Shown in pieces: positions 7,948 to 14,330 of a DNA stretch of 18,077 nt. The notes beneath the pieces are model-generated. The model saw only the letters and a list, made by a program, of their open reading frames with translations, did no database searches and was not told the origin of the DNA. Numbering within the stretch: position 1 is the first letter of the stretch; every line of letters starts with the position of its first letter. Source of the stretch: an uncultured Erwinia sp. (lineage in GTDB: Bacteria > Pseudomonadota > Gammaproteobacteria > Enterobacterales > Enterobacteriaceae); NCBI GenBank assembly GCA_946221915.1, contig CAMIKG010000085.1, forward strand, positions 1 to 18,077, given 5' to 3'. The position numbers were made by a program, and so were the translations under genes.

Positions 7948-8724
7948 TTACTTACCGCTGACGGAGTTATGGATCATCTCGAGCCAGCCCGGGATGCCCA
8001 GCTGGAACGACTGCAACAGTTTCATGTCGAAACCGCGGAAGAAGCCGCTCAGCACAAACAGCAGCACAATGGCGAACATCATCACTTTGGTGACTTTGTT
8101 CCAGCCGCTCTCTTCCACGCCTTTGCCGATCAGAATACCGAGCACCAGCCCCGGCACGGCGTTGCCCATAATCAGCTGCGCGAGGCCGCCGAAGATGGTG
8201 GCCCAGAAACCGGATTTTTTACCGGCGTCGATTGCCGCCAGCCAGAAGATCACCGGCATCACCGTGTTCACCAGCAGGTTTGCCGCCGGTACCAGCACTT
8301 TCACCGCGGTGACCTGCAGTGCCGCAGGTACTGCCGAAGCGGTGGTATTGAGGAAAGCGACCACAATCATGCCGATAAGCCCGCAGGCAATCGCCATCTT
8401 CTTCGGGTCGTGCAGGGTTTCCGCGACGTTACGGTTTTTCACCATCAGCGCCGCTGCCCCCCAGTTAGGGATAATGCGGTGGTCGACATCCTGGGTGAAC
8501 GAGCCTGCCGCCACCGAGGACGCCCAGGCGTTAAAGAAGAAGCCCAGACCAAAAGAGAAGTGCGAGGCAGGATCGCCTTCACAGGAGTTCAGTTCACCCA
8601 GCGTACGAAATGCGCCCATCCCCTGCGAGGTTGGCGCATGGAACATACGCGCAGCGCCTGCGCCCACACCCACACCGACCAGCCCGCCGATGATTAACGA
8701 CTTAAATAAAATAATTAAAAACAT
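7948..8724 (-). CDS. DUF4311 family integral membrane protein, putative transporter subunit
   Basis: A 258-aa membrane protein with about five to six hydrophobic helices (roughly residues 2-25, 56-75, 111-135, 145-165, 174-200 and 212-230). A polar segment between the first helices carries FTQDVDHRIIPNWGAAAL (about 76-93), whose charged and histidine residues could be functional. A second polar loop AETLHDPKKM precedes the central helices. AAAGGAAAG precedes the start codon. The family is uncharacterised; its constant company with DUF4310, DUF4312 and SFCGS proteins implies one transport complex, which is inference. Confidence 0.8.
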   Translation of the reverse strand: MFLIILFKSLIIGGLVGVGVGAGAARMFHAPTSQGMGAFRTLGELNSCEGDPASHFSFGLGFFFNAWASSVAAGSFTQDVDHRIIPNWGAAALMVKNRNVAETLHDPKKMAIACGLIGMIVVAFLNTTASAVPAALQVTAVKVLVPAANLLVNTVMPVIFWLAAIDAGKKSGFWATIFGGLAQLIMGNAVPGLVLGILIGKGVEESGWNKVTKVMMFAIVLLFVLSGFFRGFDMKLLQSFQLGIPGWLEMIHNSVSGK

Positions 8725-8767
8725 CAGTCTTTCCTTTAAGGCTTACGCCAACGTTTTTTAATCATGG

Positions 8768-9067
8768 TTATTGGTTTGTGGTGAAGGTCACCTTGTCGGT
8801 ATCTATCACCGTCACGTTGACGGTTATCTCCAGCTCCACGCTGTAGCTCCGTCGTTCACGCGCCAGAAAGAAAAACAGGAACGTCTCTTTTCTGACGCTC
8901 TCCTGCGCCCGAAGAACCCGCACGTCCTGTGGCTCGATGCGCAGCAGAATCTTATTGGTGGAACGCAGTACGCTGCTCTGCACCCGGCTCAGGGCGTCGG
9001 CAAAGGCTTTGCCTTTGCTGTCGCCTTTACCGCTGACGGTGACCTGCTGGGTGAATTGCTCTTTCAT
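8768..9067 (-). CDS. DUF4312 family small soluble protein
   Basis: A 99-aa protein with no signal peptide or membrane helix, apart from a short aromatic stretch FLFFFLARERR (about 63-73). It has an alternating, beta-rich look at both ends (QVTVSGKG and SYSVELEITVNVTVIDTD) and a basic middle. It begins two bases after the SFCGS stop (TAA-GT-ATG), so the pair is probably co-translated and may form a complex. I recognise the DUF4312 family from sequence and context; function is unknown. A cytosolic component of the adjoining transporter is the simplest reading. Confidence 0.78.
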   Translation of the reverse strand: MKEQFTQQVTVSGKGDSKGKAFADALSRVQSSVLRSTNKILLRIEPQDVRVLRAQESVRKETFLFFFLARERRSYSVELEITVNVTVIDTDKVTFTTNQ

Positions 9068-9069
9068 AC

Positions 9070-9432
9070 TTAGCCGCCGTGTTTTTTATTCCAGGCCTGC
9101 ACCAGTCGCTCGCCCAGCTCTTCTTTATCCATAAAGCCGAAGCCGAGCACCGTGCAGCCTTCGTTAATCGCCGTAACGCCTTCGTCCACCGAACGCATGC
9201 CGTGCTTCGCTTTGTAGCCATATTTGTTCTGGGCGGTAATCGCGCCCGCGCCACCGCTGCCGCAGAAGGAGATACCGAAGGTGGCGTTTTCCGCCTTCAT
9301 CACATCGCCCAGCTTCATGTCCGCCGCGACGCCGGGTACCACCACGGCACGGCCACCGGCCTTTTCCACACCCGCTGCGACTTTCTGCCCTTTCCCCAAA
9401 CGATCGCCAATGACTACGATGACTTGTGACAT
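9070..9432 (-). CDS. Glycine-rich SFCGS family protein
   Basis: A 120-aa soluble protein named for the motif FGISFCGSGGAG (about residues 52-63) with Cys57. The N-terminus VIVVIGDRLGKGQKVAAGVEKAGG looks like a beta-strand followed by a glycine loop and helix, and the whole suggests a small alpha/beta sandwich. A second cysteine, Cys93, lies in INEGCTVLGFG. The CGSGGAG loop resembles the Cys-glycine phosphate loops of PTS EIIB proteins, which is a hypothesis only. AAGGA lies 7 nt upstream of the ATG at 9432. It follows the lone PRD gene across a short gap with a GC-rich hairpin. Confidence 0.8.
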   Translation of the reverse strand: MSQVIVVIGDRLGKGQKVAAGVEKAGGRAVVVPGVAADMKLGDVMKAENATFGISFCGSGGAGAITAQNKYGYKAKHGMRSVDEGVTAINEGCTVLGFGFMDKEELGERLVQAWNKKHGG

Positions 9433-9468
9433 GTTGTATTCCTTAAGTGATGAGTTCAGATTGATTGC

Positions 9469-9486
9469 GGCGGCGATGATGCCGCC
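9469..9486 (-). other. Small GC-rich hairpin between PRD and SFCGS genes
   Basis: GGCGGC (9469-9474) pairs with GCCGCC (9481-9486) around a 6-nt loop, inside the 61-bp gap following the PRD gene. No T-run follows on the operon strand. It may set mRNA stability or partial read-through. Confidence 0.5.
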
Positions 9487-9493
9487 ACACAGG

Positions 9494-9832
9494 TCAGGCG
9501 TTCTCTTGCGCCACCTGGAAATGGACGGACAATAACCACGTCTCTTCTTTTGGCAGGTTGCCGAACAGATCGACCACCTGCTGCGCCAGCTGCATCGCGT
9601 CGTCCGCAATCTCGGCAAACAGCTCCTCTTCGACCTCCGGCAGTGGTTCGCCCGTCAGCGAACGCAGCGCCATCGCGCGCACATGTGACGCCAGCATCTG
9701 CTGCTGTACCGCATTTGGCTGAATGGCATGCGCCTGAAACAGGTCGCTGATTTGCACCATAACGTTGTCAGCCAGCGCCTGGACAGCCTCCGTGCTCGCC
9801 GCAGAATTCTCCGTCACCGCTGCGTTTTTCAC
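9494..9832 (-). CDS. Stand-alone PRD-domain protein, first gene of the operon
   Basis: A protein of about 112 aa consisting of a single PTS regulation domain. The two likely phospho-histidines are His50 (LASHVRAMALR) and His104 (WLLSVHFQVAQ), spaced as in a PRD. There is no DNA- or RNA-binding domain, so it is not a complete antiterminator. I prefer a GTG at 9832 because AGGGG lies 7 nt upstream; an ATG at 9859 adds nine residues (MLFWQRGVK) with no ribosome binding site, and the longer open frame to 10015 runs through the presumed promoter region. Its presence in the transporter operon links the system to PTS phosphorylation; whether it relays phosphate or only senses it is unknown. Confidence 0.82.
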   Translation of the reverse strand: MKNAAVTENSAASTEAVQALADNVMVQISDLFQAHAIQPNAVQQQMLASHVRAMALRSLTGEPLPEVEEELFAEIADDAMQLAQQVVDLFGNLPKEETWLLSVHFQVAQENA

Positions 9833-9917
9833 CTTTACACCCCTTTGCCAGAACAGCATTGATAATTCGCGATGAAAATAAATTAACGCCAGGCAGCGGA
9901 CGTGTGTAGCCGCACTT

Positions 9918-9937
9918 TTTCCGTTTCGAAACGGAAA
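9918..9937. promoter_or_regulatory. Perfect 20-bp palindrome, candidate operator of the operon
   Basis: TTTCCGTTTCGAAACGGAAA is a perfect inverted repeat 85-105 bp upstream of the first start codon. A flanking GCCGC/GCGGC pair extends the symmetry. It is a plausible binding site for the PRD-type activator encoded at the operon's end; no sharp sigma-70 promoter was identified near it. Confidence 0.55.
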
Positions 9938-9997
9938 GAGCGGCGTGAGCAGGCTGTCAGCTCGCAAAAACGTTATTTCCTGCTTTTGCAGGCTGAT

Positions 9998-10019
9998 ATA
10001 TGAGAGATAAATCACACTT
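9998..10019 (-). promoter_or_regulatory. CRP-like binding site upstream of the operon
   Basis: On the minus strand the site reads AAGTGTGATTT ATCTCTCATAT: TGTGA, six bases, then TCTCA against the consensus TCACA. One half is perfect and the other has 4 of 5 matches. Catabolite control of a sugar-acid operon would be expected. Between this site and the palindrome is a small hairpin CCTGCTTTTGCAGG (9979-9992). Confidence 0.45.
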
Positions 10020-10111
10020 CAGCCGCAGTGGAATAGCGGAATGTGATGTGGCAGATGATGAAAATAGAGGGAGTCAGGCTTTAACGATAAGAAAATATGA
10101 TGACGTGCCGG

Positions 10112-10140
10112 GGAAATAACGGGGCCAGAAACGGCCCCGG
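10112..10140 (-). terminator. Likely intrinsic terminator of cybC
   Basis: On the minus strand, just after the cybC stop, CGGGGCC and GGCCCCG (10120-10126 and 10133-10139) form a perfect 7-bp stem with a 6-nt loop, followed by GTTATTTCC. The T-tract is interrupted, so strength is uncertain. Confidence 0.65.
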
Positions 10141-10144
10141 ATAA

Positions 10145-10534
10145 TTAACGAAACTTTTTATGCCCGGCGTCACGCGTCGCGGCGAATTTTTTCGCTTCAG
10201 CCTGTGCGCCGGCGAGATCGCCCGCGTCGGCCAGTTTTTTGCTGGCATCAATCTGCCCGATCAGCGTATCCATTTCCGCGCGGAAGTCCTTCATTTCCGG
10301 GCTGTCAGGCGCTTTGCCCTGCAGCGAATCCGGCGTGCGGGTTTTGGCATCTTCCGCTGCGGCGCGCATGTCGCCCAGCGCTTTTTTAAACTCCGCCAGA
10401 TCCTCAGTTTTCTGCACCACACGATAAGTGCCTTTCAGGATATCCATATCCTGCTCCAGTCCCTCTTTCGCCAGCGCAGAAGCGCTGCCGCATAACAACG
10501 ACACAGTCAACATTGCAATAATATGCTTACGCAT
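10145..10534 (-). CDS. cybC: Soluble cytochrome b562
   Basis: A 129-aa periplasmic haem protein. Residues 1-22 form a signal peptide (MRKHIIAMLTVSLLCGSASA-LA, cleavage probably after ALA). The mature four-helix bundle keeps both axial haem ligands: a Met near the start (EQDMDIL, equivalent to Met7 in E. coli) and a His near the end (AGHKKFR, equivalent to His102). SPEMKDFR in the middle is nearly identical to the E. coli protein. There is no CxxCH, so haem is non-covalent. The ATG at 10534 has AAGGA upstream. It lies downstream of pmbA in the same direction, beyond a terminator, as in E. coli. Electron-transfer partners are unknown. Confidence 0.93.
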   Translation of the reverse strand: MRKHIIAMLTVSLLCGSASALAKEGLEQDMDILKGTYRVVQKTEDLAEFKKALGDMRAAAEDAKTRTPDSLQGKAPDSPEMKDFRAEMDTLIGQIDASKKLADAGDLAGAQAEAKKFAATRDAGHKKFR

Positions 10535-10631
10535 CACGACATTCCTTTTATTCCCGTCATCCACCACGGTGAAAATACGCAAGTTCTCAGCAAGGCAGAT
10601 CATTCAGGATGAGTTATGAGATAAAGAATGT

Positions 10632-10660
10632 AAAAAAAGCGACCTCTTCAGGGCCGCCTT
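10632..10660 (-). terminator. Intrinsic terminator after pmbA
   Basis: On the minus strand GCGGCC and GGTCGC form a 6-bp stem (one G-T pair) with a 7-nt loop, followed by seven T residues (10632-10638 as A on the plus strand). It sits 33 bp after the pmbA stop and separates it from cybC. Confidence 0.8.
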
Positions 10661-10692
10661 TTCATCATATGCGAAAAAGATGCAGATTTTAT

Positions 10693-12033
10693 TTACTGAC
10701 CGGCAATTTTCATCTCTGGTAACAAAACAGAGCCGCACTGAATATTGCTGCGCGTTTCAATATCGCTGCCGACGGTGACGATATTGCGCCACATGTCTTT
10801 CAGGTTGCCGGCAATGGTAATTTCACTCACCGGATACTGGATTTCACCATTCTCCACCCAGTAACCCGCGGCGCCACGTGAATAGTCACCGGTAATGCCG
10901 CTGACGCCCTGCCCCATCAGCTCAGTGACCACCAGCCCGGTGCCCATCTGCTTCAGCAGGTCGTTAAAGCTGGCGCCCTGACCGGCAATACGCCAGTTGT
11001 GGATGCCGCCCGCATGGCCAGTACTCTGCAGGCCAAGTTTGCGCGCGGCATAGCTGGTCAGCAGCCAGGTCTGCAGCACACCATCTTTGATGATATCGCG
11101 CTGCTGGGTGCGCACGCCTTCACTGTCGAATGGCGTCGATGCCAGACCTTTCAGCAGGTGTGGCTGCTCCTGAATCGTCAGCCACTCTGGCAGAATCTGT
11201 TTGCCCAGTGAATCGAGCAGGAAAGTGGATTTGCGGTAGACGCTGCTGCCGCTGATGGCGCCCACCAGATGACCAAACAGCCCGGTCGCCACTTCAGAGG
11301 CGAAAATCACCGGCGCCTGCATGGTGGCCAGCTTACGTGGCGCCAGACGCGATACCACGCGACGCGCACACTCTTCGCCCACCCACTCAGGGGATTGCAG
11401 ATCGCCAATCGCCCGGCCAATGGTGTAGGCGTAATCGCGCTCCATATCGCCATCCTGTTCCGCAATCACGCAGCTGGAAAGCGAGTGGCGGCTGGAACAG
11501 TAGCTCTGCAGCATGCCGTGGCTGTTGCCGAACACTTTGATGCCGACATGGCTGTTAAAGCTGCCGCCTTCGGTATTGGTGATGCGTTTGTCCGCTTTCA
11601 GCGACGCCTGCTCAGCACGCGCCGCCAGTTCGATCGCCTTGTCAGCGTCCAGATCGGACGGGTGGAACAGATCGAGATCCGGCGCTTCAAACGCCAGCAG
11701 ATCGCGATCCGCCATACCGGCAAACGGATCGGGCGAGGTATAGCGCGCGATATCCACTGCCGCCTGCACCGTGCGTTTAATCGCATCCGGACTCAGGTCG
11801 GTAGAGGAGGCGCTGCCCTTACGATTCTGGTGATACACCGTGATACCCAGCGCACCATCACTGTTGAATTCGACATTTTCCACTTCACCGTAACGGGTGC
11901 TGACGCTGATGCCGGTGGTCTTGCTGACGGCGACTTCTGCCCCGTCAGTGCTGGCTTTCGCCAGTTCAAGCGCCTGTGCGACCGCCTGTTCCAGCACTTT
12001 ACGTTGTTCTGCAACCTGGGAGATTACTTTCAT
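10693..12033 (-). CDS. pmbA: Metalloprotease subunit PmbA/TldE
   Basis: A 446-aa protein, near full-length match to E. coli PmbA (TldE), including SKTTGISVSTRYGEVENVEF near the start and the C-terminal GSVLLPEMKIAGQ. Known of the family: TldD and TldE form a heterodimeric cytosolic protease that matures microcin B17 and degrades the CcdA antitoxin; TldE lacks the HExxxH zinc motif carried by TldD, and none is seen here. The E. coli protein starts four residues earlier, but here the upstream ATG is out of frame, so the ATG at 12033 is the start. It is divergent from yjgA across 114 bp that includes a short palindrome. Confidence 0.96.
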   Translation of the reverse strand: MKVISQVAEQRKVLEQAVAQALELAKASTDGAEVAVSKTTGISVSTRYGEVENVEFNSDGALGITVYHQNRKGSASSTDLSPDAIKRTVQAAVDIARYTSPDPFAGMADRDLLAFEAPDLDLFHPSDLDADKAIELAARAEQASLKADKRITNTEGGSFNSHVGIKVFGNSHGMLQSYCSSRHSLSSCVIAEQDGDMERDYAYTIGRAIGDLQSPEWVGEECARRVVSRLAPRKLATMQAPVIFASEVATGLFGHLVGAISGSSVYRKSTFLLDSLGKQILPEWLTIQEQPHLLKGLASTPFDSEGVRTQQRDIIKDGVLQTWLLTSYAARKLGLQSTGHAGGIHNWRIAGQGASFNDLLKQMGTGLVVTELMGQGVSGITGDYSRGAAGYWVENGEIQYPVSEITIAGNLKDMWRNIVTVGSDIETRSNIQCGSVLLPEMKIAGQ

Positions 12034-12067
12034 CGGCCTGCCATATAATTAATGAATGGGAATAGTT

Positions 12068-12084
12068 TGAGTCTAACAGACTCA
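12068..12084. promoter_or_regulatory. Short palindrome between pmbA and yjgA
   Basis: TGAGTCT-AAC-AGACTCA is a perfect 7-bp inverted repeat in the divergent intergenic region. It could be an operator or a small leader hairpin; no known regulator motif is recognised. Confidence 0.35.
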
Positions 12085-12147
12085 GAGAACAATTTCGCAG
12101 TAGCCACGTAACCTGATAGCATTAGCCTCTTTTTTAGGAGCCTCCCC

Positions 12148-12690
12148 ATGACCAAGCAGCCCGAAGACTGGCTCGATGATGTACCCGATAATCAGGACGA
12201 AGAAGACGAAGAGATTATCTGGGTCAGTAAAAGTGAAATTAAGCGCGATGCCGAAGAGTTAAAACGCCTCGGCGCGGAGATGATCGATCTCGGTAAAAAC
12301 TCGCTGGATAAGATCCCGCTGGATGAAGAACTGCGCGACGCCATTGAACTGGCGCAGAAGATCAAGAAAGAGGCGCGCCGCCGCCAGCTGCAGCTGATTG
12401 GCAAAATGCTGCGCTCGCGCGACGTTGAACCGATCCGTCTGGCGCTGGACAAGCTGAAAAACCGCCACAACCAGCAGGTGTCGCTGTTCCATAAACTGGA
12501 AGCGCTGCGCGACCGTCTGGTGGAACAGGGCGATGATGCGGTGCCGGAAGTGCTGAATCTCTATCCTGACGCTGACCGTCAGCAGCTGCGCACCATGATC
12601 CGCAACGCGCAGAAAGAGAAAGCCGCCAACAAACCGCCAAAAGCGTATCGTCAGATTTTCCAGTATCTGCGCGAACTGGCAGAAGCGTGA
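12148..12690 (+). CDS. yjgA: Ribosome-associated protein DarP/YjgA (50S subunit maturation)
   Basis: A 180-aa, highly charged, helix-rich cytosolic protein of the DUF615 family, known in E. coli as YjgA and renamed DarP for its role in late 50S assembly. Features are an acidic N-terminus (DDVPDNQDEEDEEIIWVSKS), then SEIKRDAEELKRLGAEM, a basic segment KEARRRQLQLIGKMLR (about 71-86) and a C-terminal KPPKAYRQIFQYLREL. Length matches the family. AGGAG lies 8 nt upstream of the ATG. It is divergent from pmbA, as in E. coli, and converges with miaE with only 19 bp between the stops and no clear terminator. Confidence 0.95.
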   Translation: MTKQPEDWLDDVPDNQDEEDEEIIWVSKSEIKRDAEELKRLGAEMIDLGKNSLDKIPLDEELRDAIELAQKIKKEARRRQLQLIGKMLRSRDVEPIRLALDKLKNRHNQQVSLFHKLEALRDRLVEQGDDAVPEVLNLYPDADRQQLRTMIRNAQKEKAANKPPKAYRQIFQYLRELAEA

Positions 12691-12709
12691 ACGCGCCGCG
12701 CGGGCGGCA

Positions 12710-13492
12710 TTACTGTCGCCCCTGCAGCGCTGCTCCACTGGGTACACCGCTGTGAAAACGCAGCTCCTCATCCGGCTGTGAAATCAGCTGCGCTTCGGTT
12801 TCACCAATCTTTCTGACGCGCGCGCTGATATCTTTTGGCGCGATTTGCGCGGCTAATGCCAGATAATCCTGGTAGTGGCGCGCTTCAGAGCGCAGCAGCG
12901 ACAGGTAAAAGCGTTCCAGCTCTTCATCAAGATACGGCGCCAGACTGGCGAAACGTTCGCAGGAACGCGCTTCGATATAGGCACCGCAAATCAGCTTATC
13001 TACCAGCGTCTCTGGTTCATGGGTGATGACTTCGCGCATCAGCCCTCTGGCATAGCGGCTGGCGGTGATTTTGCGGTACGGGATCTGGCGCGCCTGCATA
13101 ATTTCCAGCACCTGATAGAAATGGTGCAGCTCTTCCTTGATCAGCAGCACCATTTTTTCCACCAGCTCATCGGCATACGGCAGGTCGCCACGCGTGATCA
13201 CGCTTTTTGACAGGCTTTTGTGATCTTCCAGAAACTGCAGATCGTAATTTTCGCTGTGGACAAAGTTTTCGTACGGTTTCAGCCACGCCAGCAGCGCATC
13301 GCCGCTCTCTTTATCGGCAACATATTTACGGATCAGCCAGATGGCTGTTTGCGCCGCTTTCAGCTCGCAGACCAGATGATCGGTCAGCAACAGCGCCAGA
13401 TTTTCCGGTTTACGCGCCTCATCAATCCACGCCTGCGGCGTACGGCACTGGAGAAAATCGTGAATGGGGGCAAGAAGTTCGGCGTAATTCAT
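12710..13492 (-). CDS. miaE: tRNA 2-methylthio-N6-isopentenyladenosine-37 hydroxylase
   Basis: A 260-aa non-haem diiron monooxygenase. It hydroxylates the isopentenyl group of ms2i6A at position 37 of tRNAs reading codons that start with U, giving ms2io6A. The likely iron ligands are Glu43 (VCELKAA), Glu120 and His123 in IKEELHHF, Glu174 (AYIEARSCERF) and Glu203-x-x-His206 (RSEARHYQDYL), the expected ferritin-like EExxH pattern. The gene is present in Salmonella and absent from E. coli K-12, where yjgA and argI lie in a related context. It is oriented against yjgA and lies upstream of the repeat-filled gap at 13493-13816. Confidence 0.94.
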   Translation of the reverse strand: MNYAELLAPIHDFLQCRTPQAWIDEARKPENLALLLTDHLVCELKAAQTAIWLIRKYVADKESGDALLAWLKPYENFVHSENYDLQFLEDHKSLSKSVITRGDLPYADELVEKMVLLIKEELHHFYQVLEIMQARQIPYRKITASRYARGLMREVITHEPETLVDKLICGAYIEARSCERFASLAPYLDEELERFYLSLLRSEARHYQDYLALAAQIAPKDISARVRKIGETEAQLISQPDEELRFHSGVPSGAALQGRQ

Positions 13493-13588
13493 TTTTATCA
13501 GTTAGTTAGAAAAAGGATTTGAAATCTGCTACGCATAAATTCAAAGCAGGAAACACCGTGCATCTGACAGCAACTCACCAGTTTAAGA

Positions 13589-13697
13589 CACCGGGAACAC
13601 GGTCAGCGGAGGAAAGCGTCCCGCGCCATGGACGGCGCGGGCCGAGCGGTCAGGGATGACGGAAAGCGACTTTCCGGAGCTGACCGTGTTCCCGGTG
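13589..13697. repeat. Long imperfect inverted repeat with internal hairpins
   Basis: The outer arms are a perfect 19-bp inverted repeat (13589-13607 with 13679-13697, CACCGGGAACACGGTCAGC). After a 3x3 internal loop (GGA opposite GGA) the stem continues with GGAAAG (13611-13616) and CTTTCC (13670-13675). Inside sits a perfect 8-bp hairpin, CCCGCGCC/GGCGCGGG (13620-13627 and 13634-13641). The 109-bp unit could be a mobile miniature repeat or a structured RNA. Confidence 0.8.
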
Positions 13698-13707
13698 CAA
13701 TCACAGA

Positions 13708-13779
13708 ACTAAAAGCGAGTTGCCCCGCAGGCACCAAACTAAAAGCGACTTAGCTGTCCTGGCACCAAACTAAAAGCGA
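13708..13779. repeat. Three direct repeats of ACTAAAAGCGA at 30-31 bp spacing
   Basis: ACTAAAAGCGA occurs at 13708-13718, 13738-13748 and 13769-13779. The last two share the longer GCACCAAACTAAAAGCGA. The spacers differ. The block directly follows the inverted repeat and lies 38 bp beyond the rraB 3' end. Confidence 0.8.
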
Positions 13780-13816
13780 ATTCCCGGCACAGACTCGGTG
13801 TCACAGAGACGCTCGA

Positions 13817-14233
13817 TCAGTGACGCACGCCCGTGTCATCTTCATCAACTTCACCGTCGTCATCTTCATCCTGCGCATCAGGATCTTCAAAGTAGGTGCC
13901 CCAGCCGTCGTAGTCGACATTGAATTTACCCGCCAGCACCACCAGCTGCTCAACCTGGGCATCGATCAGTTCTGCATTCAGCGCGCCTTCACTGATAATG
14001 TCGCAGCACATCACGGTAGTGCCATCTTCCAGCTCCAGCTCTTCCGGCTCGCTGACTTCATAGCCGAGCTTAAAGGCTTCCACCGCCACTTTCTCCAGCG
14101 AATCGAAGTTGTTGCAGGAGAGGTGGTGTTCAATGGCATACAGCGCATCAGGATCGCTGCCATCCTCCAGCAGCTCTTCGATGATCAGACGCGTTTCTTC
14201 GCGCTGCTCTTCCAGCAATTGTTCGTAAGCCAT
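13817..14233 (-). CDS. rraB: Ribonuclease E inhibitor RraB
   Basis: A 138-aa acidic protein very close to E. coli RraB (YjgD): EEQREETRLIIEELLEDGSD at the start, IEHHLS, VEAFKLGYEVSEPEELELEDG, LIDAQVEQLVVLAGKF and VDYDGWGTYFEDP, ending in a strongly acidic tail with the conserved final GVRH. Known role: it binds RNase E and modulates the degradosome, changing mRNA turnover. The tail between DAQDEDDDGEVDEDD is low-complexity acidic, as in the family. It is divergent from argF across 164 bp and its 3' end faces the direct repeats. Confidence 0.96.
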   Translation of the reverse strand: MAYEQLLEEQREETRLIIEELLEDGSDPDALYAIEHHLSCNNFDSLEKVAVEAFKLGYEVSEPEELELEDGTTVMCCDIISEGALNAELIDAQVEQLVVLAGKFNVDYDGWGTYFEDPDAQDEDDDGEVDEDDTGVRH

Positions 14234-14330
14234 GGTTCTGCTCCTCAGGGTCGTCGGCTATTAATTTCATTATTTTCCCACAGCGCCGTTCGCGCCACTA
14301 CACAAAACGCAAAGTTTCTTTTCCCTGGGG

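Larger units (their letters stand above)
9833..10144. other. Intergenic region: leader of the operon and end of cybC
   Basis: This 312-bp stretch has no gene I can support. It holds the operon's upstream region (a palindrome, a small hairpin and a CRP-like site) and, at its right end, the cybC terminator hairpin. Confidence 0.7.
13493..13816. other. Gene-free gap between miaE and rraB
   Basis: This 324-bp stretch contains the inverted repeat and the three direct repeats. No credible open frame with a ribosome binding site was found. Any miaE promoter must lie in its left part, but none stands out. Confidence 0.65.

Noticed and set aside
7922..8761. Plus-strand open frames opposite the DUF4311 gene
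   Set aside because: Low-complexity Ser/Thr/Pro-rich or His-rich translations with no family resemblance; the minus strand encodes a coherent membrane protein with a ribosome binding site.
9838..9940. Sigma-54 promoter for the operon, as in the Salmonella dga operon
   Set aside because: No TGGCAC-N5-TTGC match was found, and the regulator lacks a sigma-54 interaction domain.
9833..10015. N-terminal extension of the lone PRD protein to 10015
   Set aside because: The added 60 or so residues have no PRD similarity and the stretch holds the operon palindrome; a GTG at 9832 has a good ribosome binding site.
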